Shown piece after piece: positions 1-5,227 of a stretch of DNA of 5,567 nt (its first letter is position 1; each line of letters starts with the position of its first letter). Below the pieces are notes generated by a model. It was not told the DNA's origin. It saw nothing but the letters and a program-made list of their open reading frames with translations, and did not search any database. The stretch covers positions 1-5,567 of the forward strand of contig SXIZ01000199.1 of NCBI GenBank assembly GCA_005779525.1. Direction: 5' to 3'. The stretch is from Methylococcaceae bacterium. GTDB taxonomy: Bacteria; Pseudomonadota; Gammaproteobacteria; Methylococcales; Methylomonadaceae. The position numbers and the translations under genes are program-made.

Positions 1-417
1 AAAGCGAATATTATGGTGCAAGAATTTATCAAAGAGGCCGGTGGTAGCGATATTCGCTGTTTTGTTATTGGCGATAAAGTAGTTTCTGCAATGAAACGCC
101 AAAGTGTCGAAGGCGAATTTCGCTCAAATCTCCATCGTGGTGGTAGCGCTACGCAAGTCCGCCTGACCCCCGAGGAACGTTCTACCGCCATTCGCGCGGC
201 CAAGATTATGGGATTAAATGTCTGTGGCGTAGATTTACTGCGTTCGAATCATGGCCCAGTGGTGATGGAAGTAAACTCCTCACCGGGCTTAAAAGGCATA
301 GAAACAACCAGCCAATTGGATATTGCAGGTTTAATCATTGAATTTGCGGAAAAGCGTTTACAAACGATAGACCAAAGCAAAGAAAAATCCCCCACCCGCA
401 CGCGCGGCAAAGGTTAA
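1..417 (+). CDS. rimK: Ribosomal protein S6--L-glutamate ligase RimK, C-terminal half (5' end outside window)
   Basis: RimK is a cytoplasmic ATP-grasp ligase that adds glutamate residues to the C-terminus of ribosomal protein S6. The reading frame is open from base 1, so the 138 visible residues are the C-terminal part of a roughly 300-residue enzyme; the ATG at 13 is internal. Seen in sequence, by residue of the visible part: VQEFIKEA (6-13), DIRCFVIGD (17-25), the family block EFRSNLHRGG (39-48), then GVDLLR with D78 and VMEVNSSPG with E90 and N92. D78, E90 and N92 have the spacing of the ATP-grasp metal-binding residues. After the conserved IAGLIIEFAEK region comes a short hydrophilic tail rich in K, R, S, T and P (about the last 20 residues), which the E. 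coli protein does not share. The stop overlaps the 3' end of the convergent kinase gene by 4 bases. Family assignment is very secure. Substrate is inferred from family; some RimK relatives modify other targets. Confidence 0.93.
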   Translation, partial: KANIMVQEFIKEAGGSDIRCFVIGDKVVSAMKRQSVEGEFRSNLHRGGSATQVRLTPEERSTAIRAAKIMGLNVCGVDLLRSNHGPVVMEVNSSPGLKGIETTSQLDIAGLIIEFAEKRLQTIDQSKEKSPTRTRGKG

Positions 418-1469
418 CTCAGAGTTTTGATCAACGCTTCAATTTGGGGGCGTTGCTGCTGAATACTCTGAAACAATTGGAATTGCGACACGGCCCGCTC
501 TAAATTTTGCTTAGGGCTACTCACTTTGAAATACCGATTACCTTGTAAATAATCGGTAAAAAACCTTAGACCCAACTCAAAGGGAATTAATTGCATACAT
601 GGGTACAAATATTCATAATCCGCCGCAGTCATAAATTCGCGCACTTGCTGCAGGTAGCTTTGTAAAATAACCGCGCCTATTTCCAGCTCAAAATGGTGAG
701 TCTGCTCATTATGACAACTGGAGCGTAAGCAATCCCCTAAATCATAATGTATCAAACCAGGTTTAACGGTATCCAAGTCAATTAAACTAATCACTTGCTG
801 CGTATCTTGGGCAAATAAAAAATTATTCACTTTGGGGTCGCCATGCATAATGCGGACTTTTAGCTCCCCGCGTTGTTTGGCTGCTTCTAAAATACTCAGA
901 TGCTCTGCTTGTGCGGCAATCAACTGACAACAATAGTGATATTCAGCATCCTTTTCTACTGCTATAGCACCCTCTAGTGCCACTTGATACTGCGCATAGT
1001 ATTCCGGGGTGATATGAAACCCAGGCAAAGTATCGCTTAGATTGTCAACCGCAAGATCACTGCATAAGCGGTGAAACTGTCCCAAGCCCCAACCGATCTG
1101 TTCTGCATCTGCCAACGAGCTTAGACGTTCTTTACTAAAGCTATTAGGGATATAGCTTAACGCACGCCAACATTCTTGCTGAGAATCAATATAGCAACTT
1201 TGCTGCTGTAATGTGGGTAACAGCGCTGGTAAACATAATTTAACGTCTGACTTCGGCTTGTTGGATAGATGCCGACTCAATTGCTGTAAATTGGCCAAGA
1301 TTAACTGCGGCTGGGGGAAAACCTGCCGATTTAGGCGTTGCAATACCCAAGTATGCGAAGAACAGCGCACCAAATACGTATCATTGATTAAGCCATTACC
1401 CAAAACACTAATATCGATGATGTCCTGCTGTGCTACAAACTGACTTGCAACTGCGTGAATGACTTGCAT
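414..1469 (-). CDS. NahK-like sugar kinase, phosphotransferase (APH) family
   Basis: This 351-residue cytoplasmic protein has the aminoglycoside phosphotransferase/choline kinase fold. Seen: an N-terminal nucleotide loop LGNGLINDTYLV (23-34), VLQRLNRQVFPQP (42-54), the catalytic loop HGDPKVNN (209-216, with D211, K213 and N216), and the metal-binding segment IDLDTVKPGL (230-239, D231 and D233) followed by YDLGDCLR (242-249). The pairing of the QRLN.xVF block with IDLDTVxPGL and DxGDxxR is typical of the N-acetylhexosamine 1-kinase (NahK) branch, whose members phosphorylate the anomeric hydroxyl of GlcNAc or GalNAc; the same family is often mislabelled mucin-desulfating sulfatase. It is not expected to be an antibiotic-resistance enzyme. 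The gene starts 8 bases after the rdgB stop and has no clear Shine-Dalgarno, so translational coupling is likely. Kinase fold is secure; the sugar substrate is inference. Confidence 0.85.
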   Translation of the reverse strand: MQVIHAVASQFVAQQDIIDISVLGNGLINDTYLVRCSSHTWVLQRLNRQVFPQPQLILANLQQLSRHLSNKPKSDVKLCLPALLPTLQQQSCYIDSQQECWRALSYIPNSFSKERLSSLADAEQIGWGLGQFHRLCSDLAVDNLSDTLPGFHITPEYYAQYQVALEGAIAVEKDAEYHYCCQLIAAQAEHLSILEAAKQRGELKVRIMHGDPKVNNFLFAQDTQQVISLIDLDTVKPGLIHYDLGDCLRSSCHNEQTHHFELEIGAVILQSYLQQVREFMTAADYEYLYPCMQLIPFELGLRFFTDYLQGNRYFKVSSPKQNLERAVSQFQLFQSIQQQRPQIEALIKTLS

Positions 1470-1477
1470 AGGAATTG

Positions 1478-2083
1478 CTATTGCATTAAAGCAGCGAGTT
1501 GACGCAAAGCTTGCCCACGATGACTCAGCGCATTTTTAACCGCAAAGGGCAATTCTGCTGAGGCACATTGCTGTTCCGGCACCCAAAACAGCGGATCATA
1601 GCCAAAACCATTGTTACCCTGCGCCGCCGTTAATATGCGGCCTTCCCACACTCCTTGAGCAATCAGTGGCGTCGGGTCAAGTGCATGGCGGAACAACACT
1701 ATCACACAGATAAAGCGTGCGCTACGCTCGGCTTCCGGCACCTCTGCTAAAGCCTTCAACAAGGCTGCATTATTTTGGGCATCTGTTGCCCCTACACCAG
1801 CGTAGCGTGCCGACCAAACGCCAGGTGCGCCTTGTAAGGCATCTACGACGAGTCCAGAATCATCCGCTAACGCAGGGAGCTGACAATGTTGTGCAGCATT
1901 GCGGGCTTTTAGAATGGCGTTTTCCACAAACGTGCTTCCGGTCTCTTCTACCTCCGGCACCTGCAAATCACCCTGTTTCACAATAAGCTGTTGCTGCAGG
2001 AGCGCCTGAATTTCGTTGATTTTTCCAGAATTATTACTTGCGAGGACAATTTTTTGGCTGGGACTGAATAACATTATGCACAT
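1478..2083 (-). CDS. rdgB: XTP/dITP pyrophosphatase RdgB (HAM1/Ham1-like)
   Basis: RdgB hydrolyses non-canonical purine nucleoside triphosphates (dITP, ITP, XTP) to the monophosphate and pyrophosphate, keeping them out of DNA and RNA. The 201-residue length matches the family (about 197 in E. coli). Seen: the N-terminal substrate loop LASNNSGKINEI (14-25), ENAILKAR (54-61), ADDSGL (73-78, with D75 at the catalytic aspartate position), GAPGVWSARYAG (85-96), GFGYDP (159-164) and SHRGQAL (187-193). Two starts compete: the ATG at 2083 and one at 2074 three codons later. The GAG at the left edge of the upstream sequence lies 2 bases before the first and 11 before the second, so neither has a good Shine-Dalgarno; the shorter form begins closer to the usual family start. 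It is the first gene of a leftward unit with the NahK-like kinase. Confidence 0.95.
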   Translation of the reverse strand: MCIMLFSPSQKIVLASNNSGKINEIQALLQQQLIVKQGDLQVPEVEETGSTFVENAILKARNAAQHCQLPALADDSGLVVDALQGAPGVWSARYAGVGATDAQNNAALLKALAEVPEAERSARFICVIVLFRHALDPTPLIAQGVWEGRILTAAQGNNGFGYDPLFWVPEQQCASAELPFAVKNALSHRGQALRQLAALMQ

Positions 2084-2201
2084 GTCTCAGAAGAAAATTA
2101 ACAGAGTGGTCTATTATTGCATAGCAATCGCTGTAGTTTAGCTTTATAGCGCATATTATTCTGGATTTTAAACCGTTTCCCTACTGATAAAAGGTGTTCT
2201 A
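2084..2201. promoter_or_regulatory. Divergent intergenic region with candidate promoters
   Basis: These 118 bases separate the divergent rdgB and acyltransferase genes and should hold both promoters. The better match is leftward: TTTAAA (2167-2172) as -35 and TATAAA (read on the minus strand, 2143-2148) as -10, with an 18-base spacer, giving 4/6 and 5/6 consensus matches. Rightward, TATTAT (2154-2159) is a 5/6 -10 candidate but lacks a good -35 at 16-18 bases. The two candidates nearly overlap, so the two directions could interfere. Assignment is by eye only. Confidence 0.35.
2191..2196 (+). promoter_or_regulatory. Shine-Dalgarno supporting the GTG start of the acyltransferase
   Basis: AAGGTG lies 5 bases before the GTG at 2202. 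This is the only plausible ribosome site in the area and it decides the non-ATG start. The next in-frame ATG (codon 25, inside the first membrane helix) would destroy the conserved N-terminal block. Confidence 0.7.
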
Positions 2202-3272
2202 GTGGAAAACTCACCAACGAATCACACGAGTCGTCTCGCCTATTTAGATTGCTGGCGTTTTCTAGCCGTACTCATGGTAATCCAAGCGCATGTACTTATT
2301 TTTAGCGGCGTAAATCTACCGTGGGTGGAAGCCTATAGCTTATTGTTGGATCGCTTGAGTGAACTCGGGGTTCTGATTTTTTTTGTGATAAGTGGATTTG
2401 TGATTTGCCGAGGCTTGGTACAGGAACACGCCACTACCGGGCAGATTTGTTTATCAGCATTTTATGTACGCCGGGCATGCCGCATCCTGCCACCCTTATG
2501 GCTCTATTTGTGCTGTTTAGTGATTTTAAATGCCTACGGTGTAATTCATATCAATGGACAACAGGCTTTAACCGCCTTCTTTTTTCTGTGCAACATGCCT
2601 TTCCCGCAAGAATGCTCCTGGTTTGCAGGGCACACTTGGACCCTCGCATATGAAGAACAGTTTTATCTGCTTTTTCCGGGCATTTTTCTTTGGCTAGCAC
2701 CTGCCAAACCCAGTCAACGCCTGCAAATGGCAATTGGCAGCTTGCTGTTAATGTCTGTCTACGCCAGATTTAATCAACTTAAATTACTCGCAGACTTCAC
2801 CATGTATTTTAATTTTATGTTAGTCGGCTGTTATACCGCACTGATACCGCAGTCCACCTTACAACGCTATCTCAATCTGCCCTTGGGGGTTTGGCTGGTG
2901 TTGCCTATCGTGTTATTGCTGTGTATGGCGAATCTCTCGAAAGTAGCGGAGACCTACGCCAAAACCTGCCTCTATCCTATCCTAATCCCACTGATGATCT
3001 TCGGGACGCCGCTTCAGTATGTTTGGCTCAAAAAAATTTTTCAGCATCGTTTAACCTGTTATTTTGGTCGAATTTCCTATTCCATCTATTTATGGCAAGA
3101 ATTAGCGACTTCAGACTACCTACCCGCGTCTTTAGTGAGAACGCTGAGTTATGTGCTGCTGGTTTTTTTATTTTCTGCACTATCTTTTCACTACTTTGAG
3201 CAACCCTTAATTTTAAAAGGCGCCGGATGGTCCAAACGCCTGCAATCCTCCATGAAATTGGCACGGACTTGA
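2202..3272 (+). CDS. Acyltransferase 3 family membrane protein (OafA/YrhL type O-acyltransferase)
   Basis: This is a 356-residue integral inner-membrane protein. Members move acyl groups, usually acetyl, onto surface sugars such as LPS O-antigen, exopolysaccharide or Nod factor. Seen: RLAYLDCWRFLAVLMVIQAH (11-30, with H30 at the conserved catalytic-histidine position), LGVLIFFVISGFVI (55-68), FYVRRACRILP (87-97, the paired R90/R91), HTWTLAYEEQFYLLFP (144-159), FGRISYSIYLWQE (288-300) and the terminal YFEQP (331-335). About ten hydrophobic segments are visible. The length is normal for a stand-alone AT3 domain with no added SGNH domain. At Q299 most relatives carry histidine in the YLWH block, a possible substrate-related change. 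It starts at GTG with a well-placed Shine-Dalgarno. No glycosyltransferase or polysaccharide genes are adjacent, so the acceptor cannot be inferred from context. Confidence 0.9.
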   Translation: MENSPTNHTSRLAYLDCWRFLAVLMVIQAHVLIFSGVNLPWVEAYSLLLDRLSELGVLIFFVISGFVICRGLVQEHATTGQICLSAFYVRRACRILPPLWLYLCCLVILNAYGVIHINGQQALTAFFFLCNMPFPQECSWFAGHTWTLAYEEQFYLLFPGIFLWLAPAKPSQRLQMAIGSLLLMSVYARFNQLKLLADFTMYFNFMLVGCYTALIPQSTLQRYLNLPLGVWLVLPIVLLLCMANLSKVAETYAKTCLYPILIPLMIFGTPLQYVWLKKIFQHRLTCYFGRISYSIYLWQELATSDYLPASLVRTLSYVLLVFLFSALSFHYFEQPLILKGAGWSKRLQSSMKLART

Positions 3273-3329
3273 ATTTACTCAGTCGTGAATGTTCATCACA
3301 CGTAAATACGCGTGCGCTTAAATTATTAG

Positions 3330-3360
3330 TTGCTAATATACCCACACAAAGGAGTACAAT
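3330..3360 (+). promoter_or_regulatory. Candidate sigma-70-like promoter for the secreted protein
   Basis: TTGCTA (3330-3335, 4/6) and TACAAT (3355-3360, 5/6) are separated by 19 bases, longer than the optimal 17. Transcription would start near 3367, leaving a leader of about 30 bases that includes the Shine-Dalgarno at 3384-3390. This reading conflicts with the leader-peptide idea for the same bases, because the AAAGGAG at 3348-3354 would then not be transcribed from this promoter. Confidence 0.3.
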
Positions 3361-3395
3361 TATTGCCGTATATTTCAATCAATGAGGAGTAATGT

Positions 3396-3785
3396 ATGCA
3401 ACTAATTAAAATAATAGCAGGTTTAGTATTCAGCGCTTTATCTGTCAATGCAGCTTATGCAGAAATTCCTCTGGGATCAAAAACTGATCTTGAAGGCAAT
3501 TGGAAGTTATTACAAACCCGCGCAAATGGCGACGCTAAAAAAGCCATGGACCGACAAGACACGTGGATCTTTAAAAATGGGCAAGTGACTATTTTACATA
3601 TACCGCGTGAAGGTACTTTCTACGATCAAGCACCCGTAGATTACACCGTTGAAGAAGGCAAATTAAAAATTGCTATTTTAGGGCGGCCAGATAAGTTTGA
3701 GACCTTCAGCTTAGAAAGTAAAGAAGGCAATAAAATGACCTTAATCGGTAAGTTCAACAATTTTTACGATTTTATAAAAAACTAG
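3396..3785 (+). CDS. Small secreted/periplasmic protein, lipocalin-like, function unknown
   Basis: This 129-residue protein is predicted to be exported. Residues 1-22 form a textbook Sec signal peptide: K5, a hydrophobic core from about 6 to 17, and an AYA|E cleavage site after A22. It has no lipobox cysteine. The mature part (about 107 residues) has no cysteine and opens with LEGNWKLL (32-39), a G-x-W motif near the first strand as in lipocalin-type and other small beta-barrel proteins. Alternating polar and hydrophobic stretches follow: TWIFKNGQVTIL (56-67), VDYTVEEGKLKIAIL (81-95), FETFSLESKEGNKMTLIG (101-118). I do not recognise a named family and the lipocalin comparison is structural inference. 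GAGGAGT at 3384-3390, 5 bases before the ATG, is a strong ribosome site. It is probably monocistronic: 123 bases separate it from the acyltransferase and 110 from the next gene. Confidence 0.82.
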   Translation: MQLIKIIAGLVFSALSVNAAYAEIPLGSKTDLEGNWKLLQTRANGDAKKAMDRQDTWIFKNGQVTILHIPREGTFYDQAPVDYTVEEGKLKIAILGRPDKFETFSLESKEGNKMTLIGKFNNFYDFIKN

Positions 3786-3837
3786 GTCTAATTTAGTTTA
3801 CCCCAAAGCGCTAACTGGCTTGACCAGAATGCGGATT

Positions 3838-3867
3838 TATACTCACGGTGCTTAGGCAACCGTGAGT
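3838..3867 (+). promoter_or_regulatory. 9-bp dyad overlapping a candidate -10 box upstream of the PfkB kinase
   Basis: ACTCACGGT (3841-3849) and ACCGTGAGT (3859-3867) are perfect inverted arms around a 9-base centre. No T-run follows on either strand, so it is not a standard Rho-independent terminator. TATACT (3838-3843) overlaps the left arm and is a 5/6 -10 candidate, with a poor -35 (CTGGCT, 3815-3820) at 17 bases. An operator for a dimeric repressor overlapping the start of kinase transcription is one reading. An RNA hairpin at the 3' end of the preceding gene is the other. A 10-base palindrome TCAATATTGA (3868-3877) follows directly. Confidence 0.4.
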
Positions 3868-3895
3868 TCAATATTGAGTATTGTTTGTCAGAGTT

Positions 3896-4798
3896 ATGCT
3901 TTCCTCCCCAATAATTGATGTTTTGTGTATCGGCCATGCGGCGTATGACCTGATTTTTAGCGTCGCTCAGCATCCGGCAAGTGATGAAAAAGTGGTTGCC
4001 GACGAATTTATGGCGTGCGGTGGTGGGCCTGCAGCTAATGCCGCAGTGCAAGTGGCACGCTTAGGCCTGAATTCCGCCTTTGCCGGATATTTAGGCCAGG
4101 ATCTTTATGGTGATAAACATTTACAAGAATTAGCCGCCGCGGGAGTAAATTGCGATTACATTGTGCGTGGCAGCTCACCCACGCCCTTATCGACTATTTT
4201 GGTCAAGCCAAATGGACAGCGGGCCCTCATTAATTTTAAAGGCGAAACTCAAGCGCTCGCGGCAACTGCGCTGGATTTTTCAAAGCTAACCCCCAAAACC
4301 GTCTTATTTGATGGGCATGAACCCAACCTATCACTGGCATCTCTAGCGAACTGCACGCAACGCAATATTCCAACGGTATTAGATGCTGGCTCATTACACA
4401 CGGGTACCCGTATGCTAATGCAGCAGGTGACTTATCTCGTCTGTTCAGAAAAATTCGCCTGCCAGTTTGCGGGAGATGCAAGCACTGCGCTGCAACAGTT
4501 AGCCGAACTTGCACCTGCAGTGGTTATTACCCTGGGCGAACGTGGACTGATATGGCGTCGGGGAGTAGAACACGGGCGACTCTCTGCGTATCAGATTAAT
4601 TGTGTCGATAGTACGGGTGCAGGAGATGCATTTCATGGTGCTTTCGCCGCCGCGCTGAGTTGCGGACTGGGTTGGCAAGAGATTTTGCGCTACGCCAGCG
4701 CGGCTGGTTCGTTATGTTGTACCCAGATGGGTGCGCGTCCAGGACTGGCCGATAAAGCAACGCATCAGCAGTTATTTACGCAAGACTTACCTACTTAG
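3896..4798 (+). CDS. PfkB/ribokinase-family sugar kinase
   Basis: This 300-residue cytoplasmic kinase would transfer the ATP gamma-phosphate to a sugar or related hydroxyl. Seen, numbered from the ATG at 3896: an N-terminal strand and substrate region (VLCIGHAAYDLI, 9-20), PfkB signature 1 around ACGGGPAANAAVQVARLG (40-57), YLGQDLYGD (65-73), VLDAGS (161-166), VITLGERGLIW (210-220), and PfkB signature 2 with DSTGAGDAFHGAFAAAL (238-254). In the latter, G241-A242-G243-D244 form the anion hole and catalytic aspartate. The GGGPAA block, the GAGDxFHGA block and a C-terminal CTQMGARPGLAD (275-286) resemble E. coli YihV (sulfofructose kinase) more than ribokinase, but I cannot assign a substrate. 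A TTG at 3881 would add five residues. I chose the ATG because it starts nearer the first core strand; neither start has a strong Shine-Dalgarno. The stop codon lies inside the terminator stem. Confidence 0.88.
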   Translation: MLSSPIIDVLCIGHAAYDLIFSVAQHPASDEKVVADEFMACGGGPAANAAVQVARLGLNSAFAGYLGQDLYGDKHLQELAAAGVNCDYIVRGSSPTPLSTILVKPNGQRALINFKGETQALAATALDFSKLTPKTVLFDGHEPNLSLASLANCTQRNIPTVLDAGSLHTGTRMLMQQVTYLVCSEKFACQFAGDASTALQQLAELAPAVVITLGERGLIWRRGVEHGRLSAYQINCVDSTGAGDAFHGAFAAALSCGLGWQEILRYASAAGSLCCTQMGARPGLADKATHQQLFTQDLPT

Positions 4799-4815
4799 CG
4801 CTCAGGTAGGTTTTT
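4789..4815 (+). terminator. Rho-independent terminator of the PfkB kinase gene
   Basis: ACCTAC (4789-4794) pairs with GTAGGT (4806-4811). A T-G wobble and one T-A pair (4795-4796 with 4804-4805) extend the stem inward, leaving a 7-base loop. The T-run covers 4811-4815. The stem starts inside the last codons of the kinase gene and includes its TAG stop, so termination is tightly tied to the end of translation. Confidence 0.7.
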
Positions 4816-4851
4816 GCTGCACGCCTTATGCAGCAAGGCTTGCAGCATAAG
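4814..4851 (+). repeat. Overlapping alternative hairpins downstream of the PfkB terminator
   Basis: Two stems compete for the same bases. Hairpin A: TTGCTGC (4814-4820) with GCAGCAA (4830-4836), 7 bp and a 9-base loop. Hairpin B: CTTATGC (4825-4831) with GCATAAG (4845-4851), continued past one A-A mismatch by GCAA (4833-4836) with TTGC (4840-4843) and a 3-base loop, 11 pairs in all. GCAGCA occurs twice (4830-4835, 4842-4847), so TGCTGC at 4815-4820 can also pair with the distal copy. Only three T bases follow hairpin B. The arrangement could be a backup terminator, a processed 3' end or a switchable leader. Confidence 0.55.
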
Positions 4852-4988
4852 TTTGCGAAATTGCTCACAAATATACACGACAGTTTTAGTCGGTTATTAT
4901 TTTTGTTCTATAGTTATTTTCAATCAGGATGGTCTTACCCTTAAGCAAAAAATCTGCTGGGGATTAACTTTTTACAGTAATAATTTTC

Positions 4989-4994
4989 AGGTGA
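4989..4994 (+). promoter_or_regulatory. Strong Shine-Dalgarno fixing the microprotein start
   Basis: AGGTGA, a six-base perfect complement to the 16S rRNA anti-Shine-Dalgarno, sits 5 bases before the ATG at 5000. It favours this start over the longer in-frame reading from a TTG at 4814, which would run through the terminator and hairpins. Confidence 0.75.
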
Positions 4995-4999
4995 CTAAA

Positions 5000-5167
5000 A
5001 TGTATAATTTAGAAAAAGATGTCGTGATTGGTGTGGTTACTTTGGTAGCTTTATTTGGCTTTATTTCAGGAGAGTTTATTGTCTCTACCGTTTTATTTGG
5101 TGCTGCCACGGTATTAAGCAATATCACTACGCCAAAAAACGATTTACAAGTTAACCGTTTGCGTTAA
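5000..5167 (+). CDS. 55-residue hydrophobic membrane microprotein, function unknown
   Basis: The short product starts MYNLEKDVV and has a long hydrophobic stretch from about residue 8 to 41, interrupted near the middle by SGE (23-25), so it can be read as one long helix or a two-helix hairpin. The acidic E25 in mid-membrane is notable. The tail (residues 42-55: TTPKNDLQVNRLR region) is polar and basic at its end, which would suit a cytoplasmic C-terminus. There are no cysteines and no signal-peptidase site. I do not recognise a family. Support for a real gene: a near-ideal Shine-Dalgarno, consistent hydrophobic pattern, its own intergenic leader, and a strong hairpin 26 bases after the stop. 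It faces iscA tail-to-tail. It could be a small stress or envelope protein, but that is guesswork. Confidence 0.65.
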   Translation: MYNLEKDVVIGVVTLVALFGFISGEFIVSTVLFGAATVLSNITTPKNDLQVNRLR

Positions 5168-5193
5168 TCGAGGTTGCATGAATAATGTCAGTT

Positions 5194-5220
5194 GGCGCTA
5201 CTGTATTTTTCAGTAGCGCC
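5194..5220. terminator. Hairpin between convergent genes, possible bidirectional terminator
   Basis: GGCGCTACTG (5194-5203) and CAGTAGCGCC (5211-5220) form a perfect 10-bp GC-rich stem with a 7-base loop of mostly T. It lies between the microprotein stop (5167) and the iscA stop (5228), where a shared terminator is expected. On neither strand is there a U-tract after the stem (TTGGATC one way, AACTGAC the other). Intrinsic termination may be weak, and the stem may instead protect 3' ends or act with Rho. Confidence 0.55.
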
Positions 5221-5227
5221 TTGGATC

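Larger units (their letters stand above)
4799..4999 (+). other. Gene-free interval between the PfkB kinase and the microprotein
   Basis: About 200 bases with no convincing coding potential. The first 55 bases hold the terminator tail and the alternative hairpins. The remainder is AT-rich, with a weak -10 candidate TATAGT (4909-4914) lacking a clear -35, and a minor CGAC/GTCG stem (4878-4892). If the microprotein is transcribed from that box, its leader would be about 80 bases. A small RNA arising here is possible, but nothing in the sequence proves it. Confidence 0.5.

Noticed and set aside
143..152. Perfect 10-base palindrome GTAGCGCTAC inside rimK, resembling part of the stem at 5194-5220
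   Set aside because: It lies within conserved codons (GGSAT region of RimK) and the shared core is too short to be more than coincidence.
1213..1443. Plus-strand frame of 76 codons antisense to the NahK-like kinase
   Set aside because: It is a shadow of the conserved kinase N-terminal region, with no start signal.
414..1469. Antibiotic-resistance aminoglycoside phosphotransferase
   Set aside because: The fold is shared, but the IDLDTVxPGL and QRLNxxVF blocks point to the NahK-like sugar kinase branch, and no resistance or mobile context is present.
3028..3378. Minus-strand frame of 116 codons over the acyltransferase 3' end
   Set aside because: It lies mostly antisense to a well-supported membrane protein, has no recognisable motifs and no ribosome site.
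3820..3843. TTGACC (3820-3825) and TATACT (3838-3843) as a sigma-70 promoter pair
   Set aside because: Both boxes look good alone, but the 12-base spacer is too short for normal sigma-70 recognition.
3788..4051. Minus-strand frame of 87 codons over the dyad and PfkB start
   Set aside because: It reads antisense through a conserved kinase N-terminus and the dyad, and the product has no coherent pattern.
4814..4999. N-terminal extension of the microprotein from a TTG at 4814 (117 residues)
   Set aside because: The extension would be encoded by terminator and hairpin sequence, has no ribosome site, and shows irregular composition; the ATG at 5000 has a near-ideal Shine-Dalgarno.
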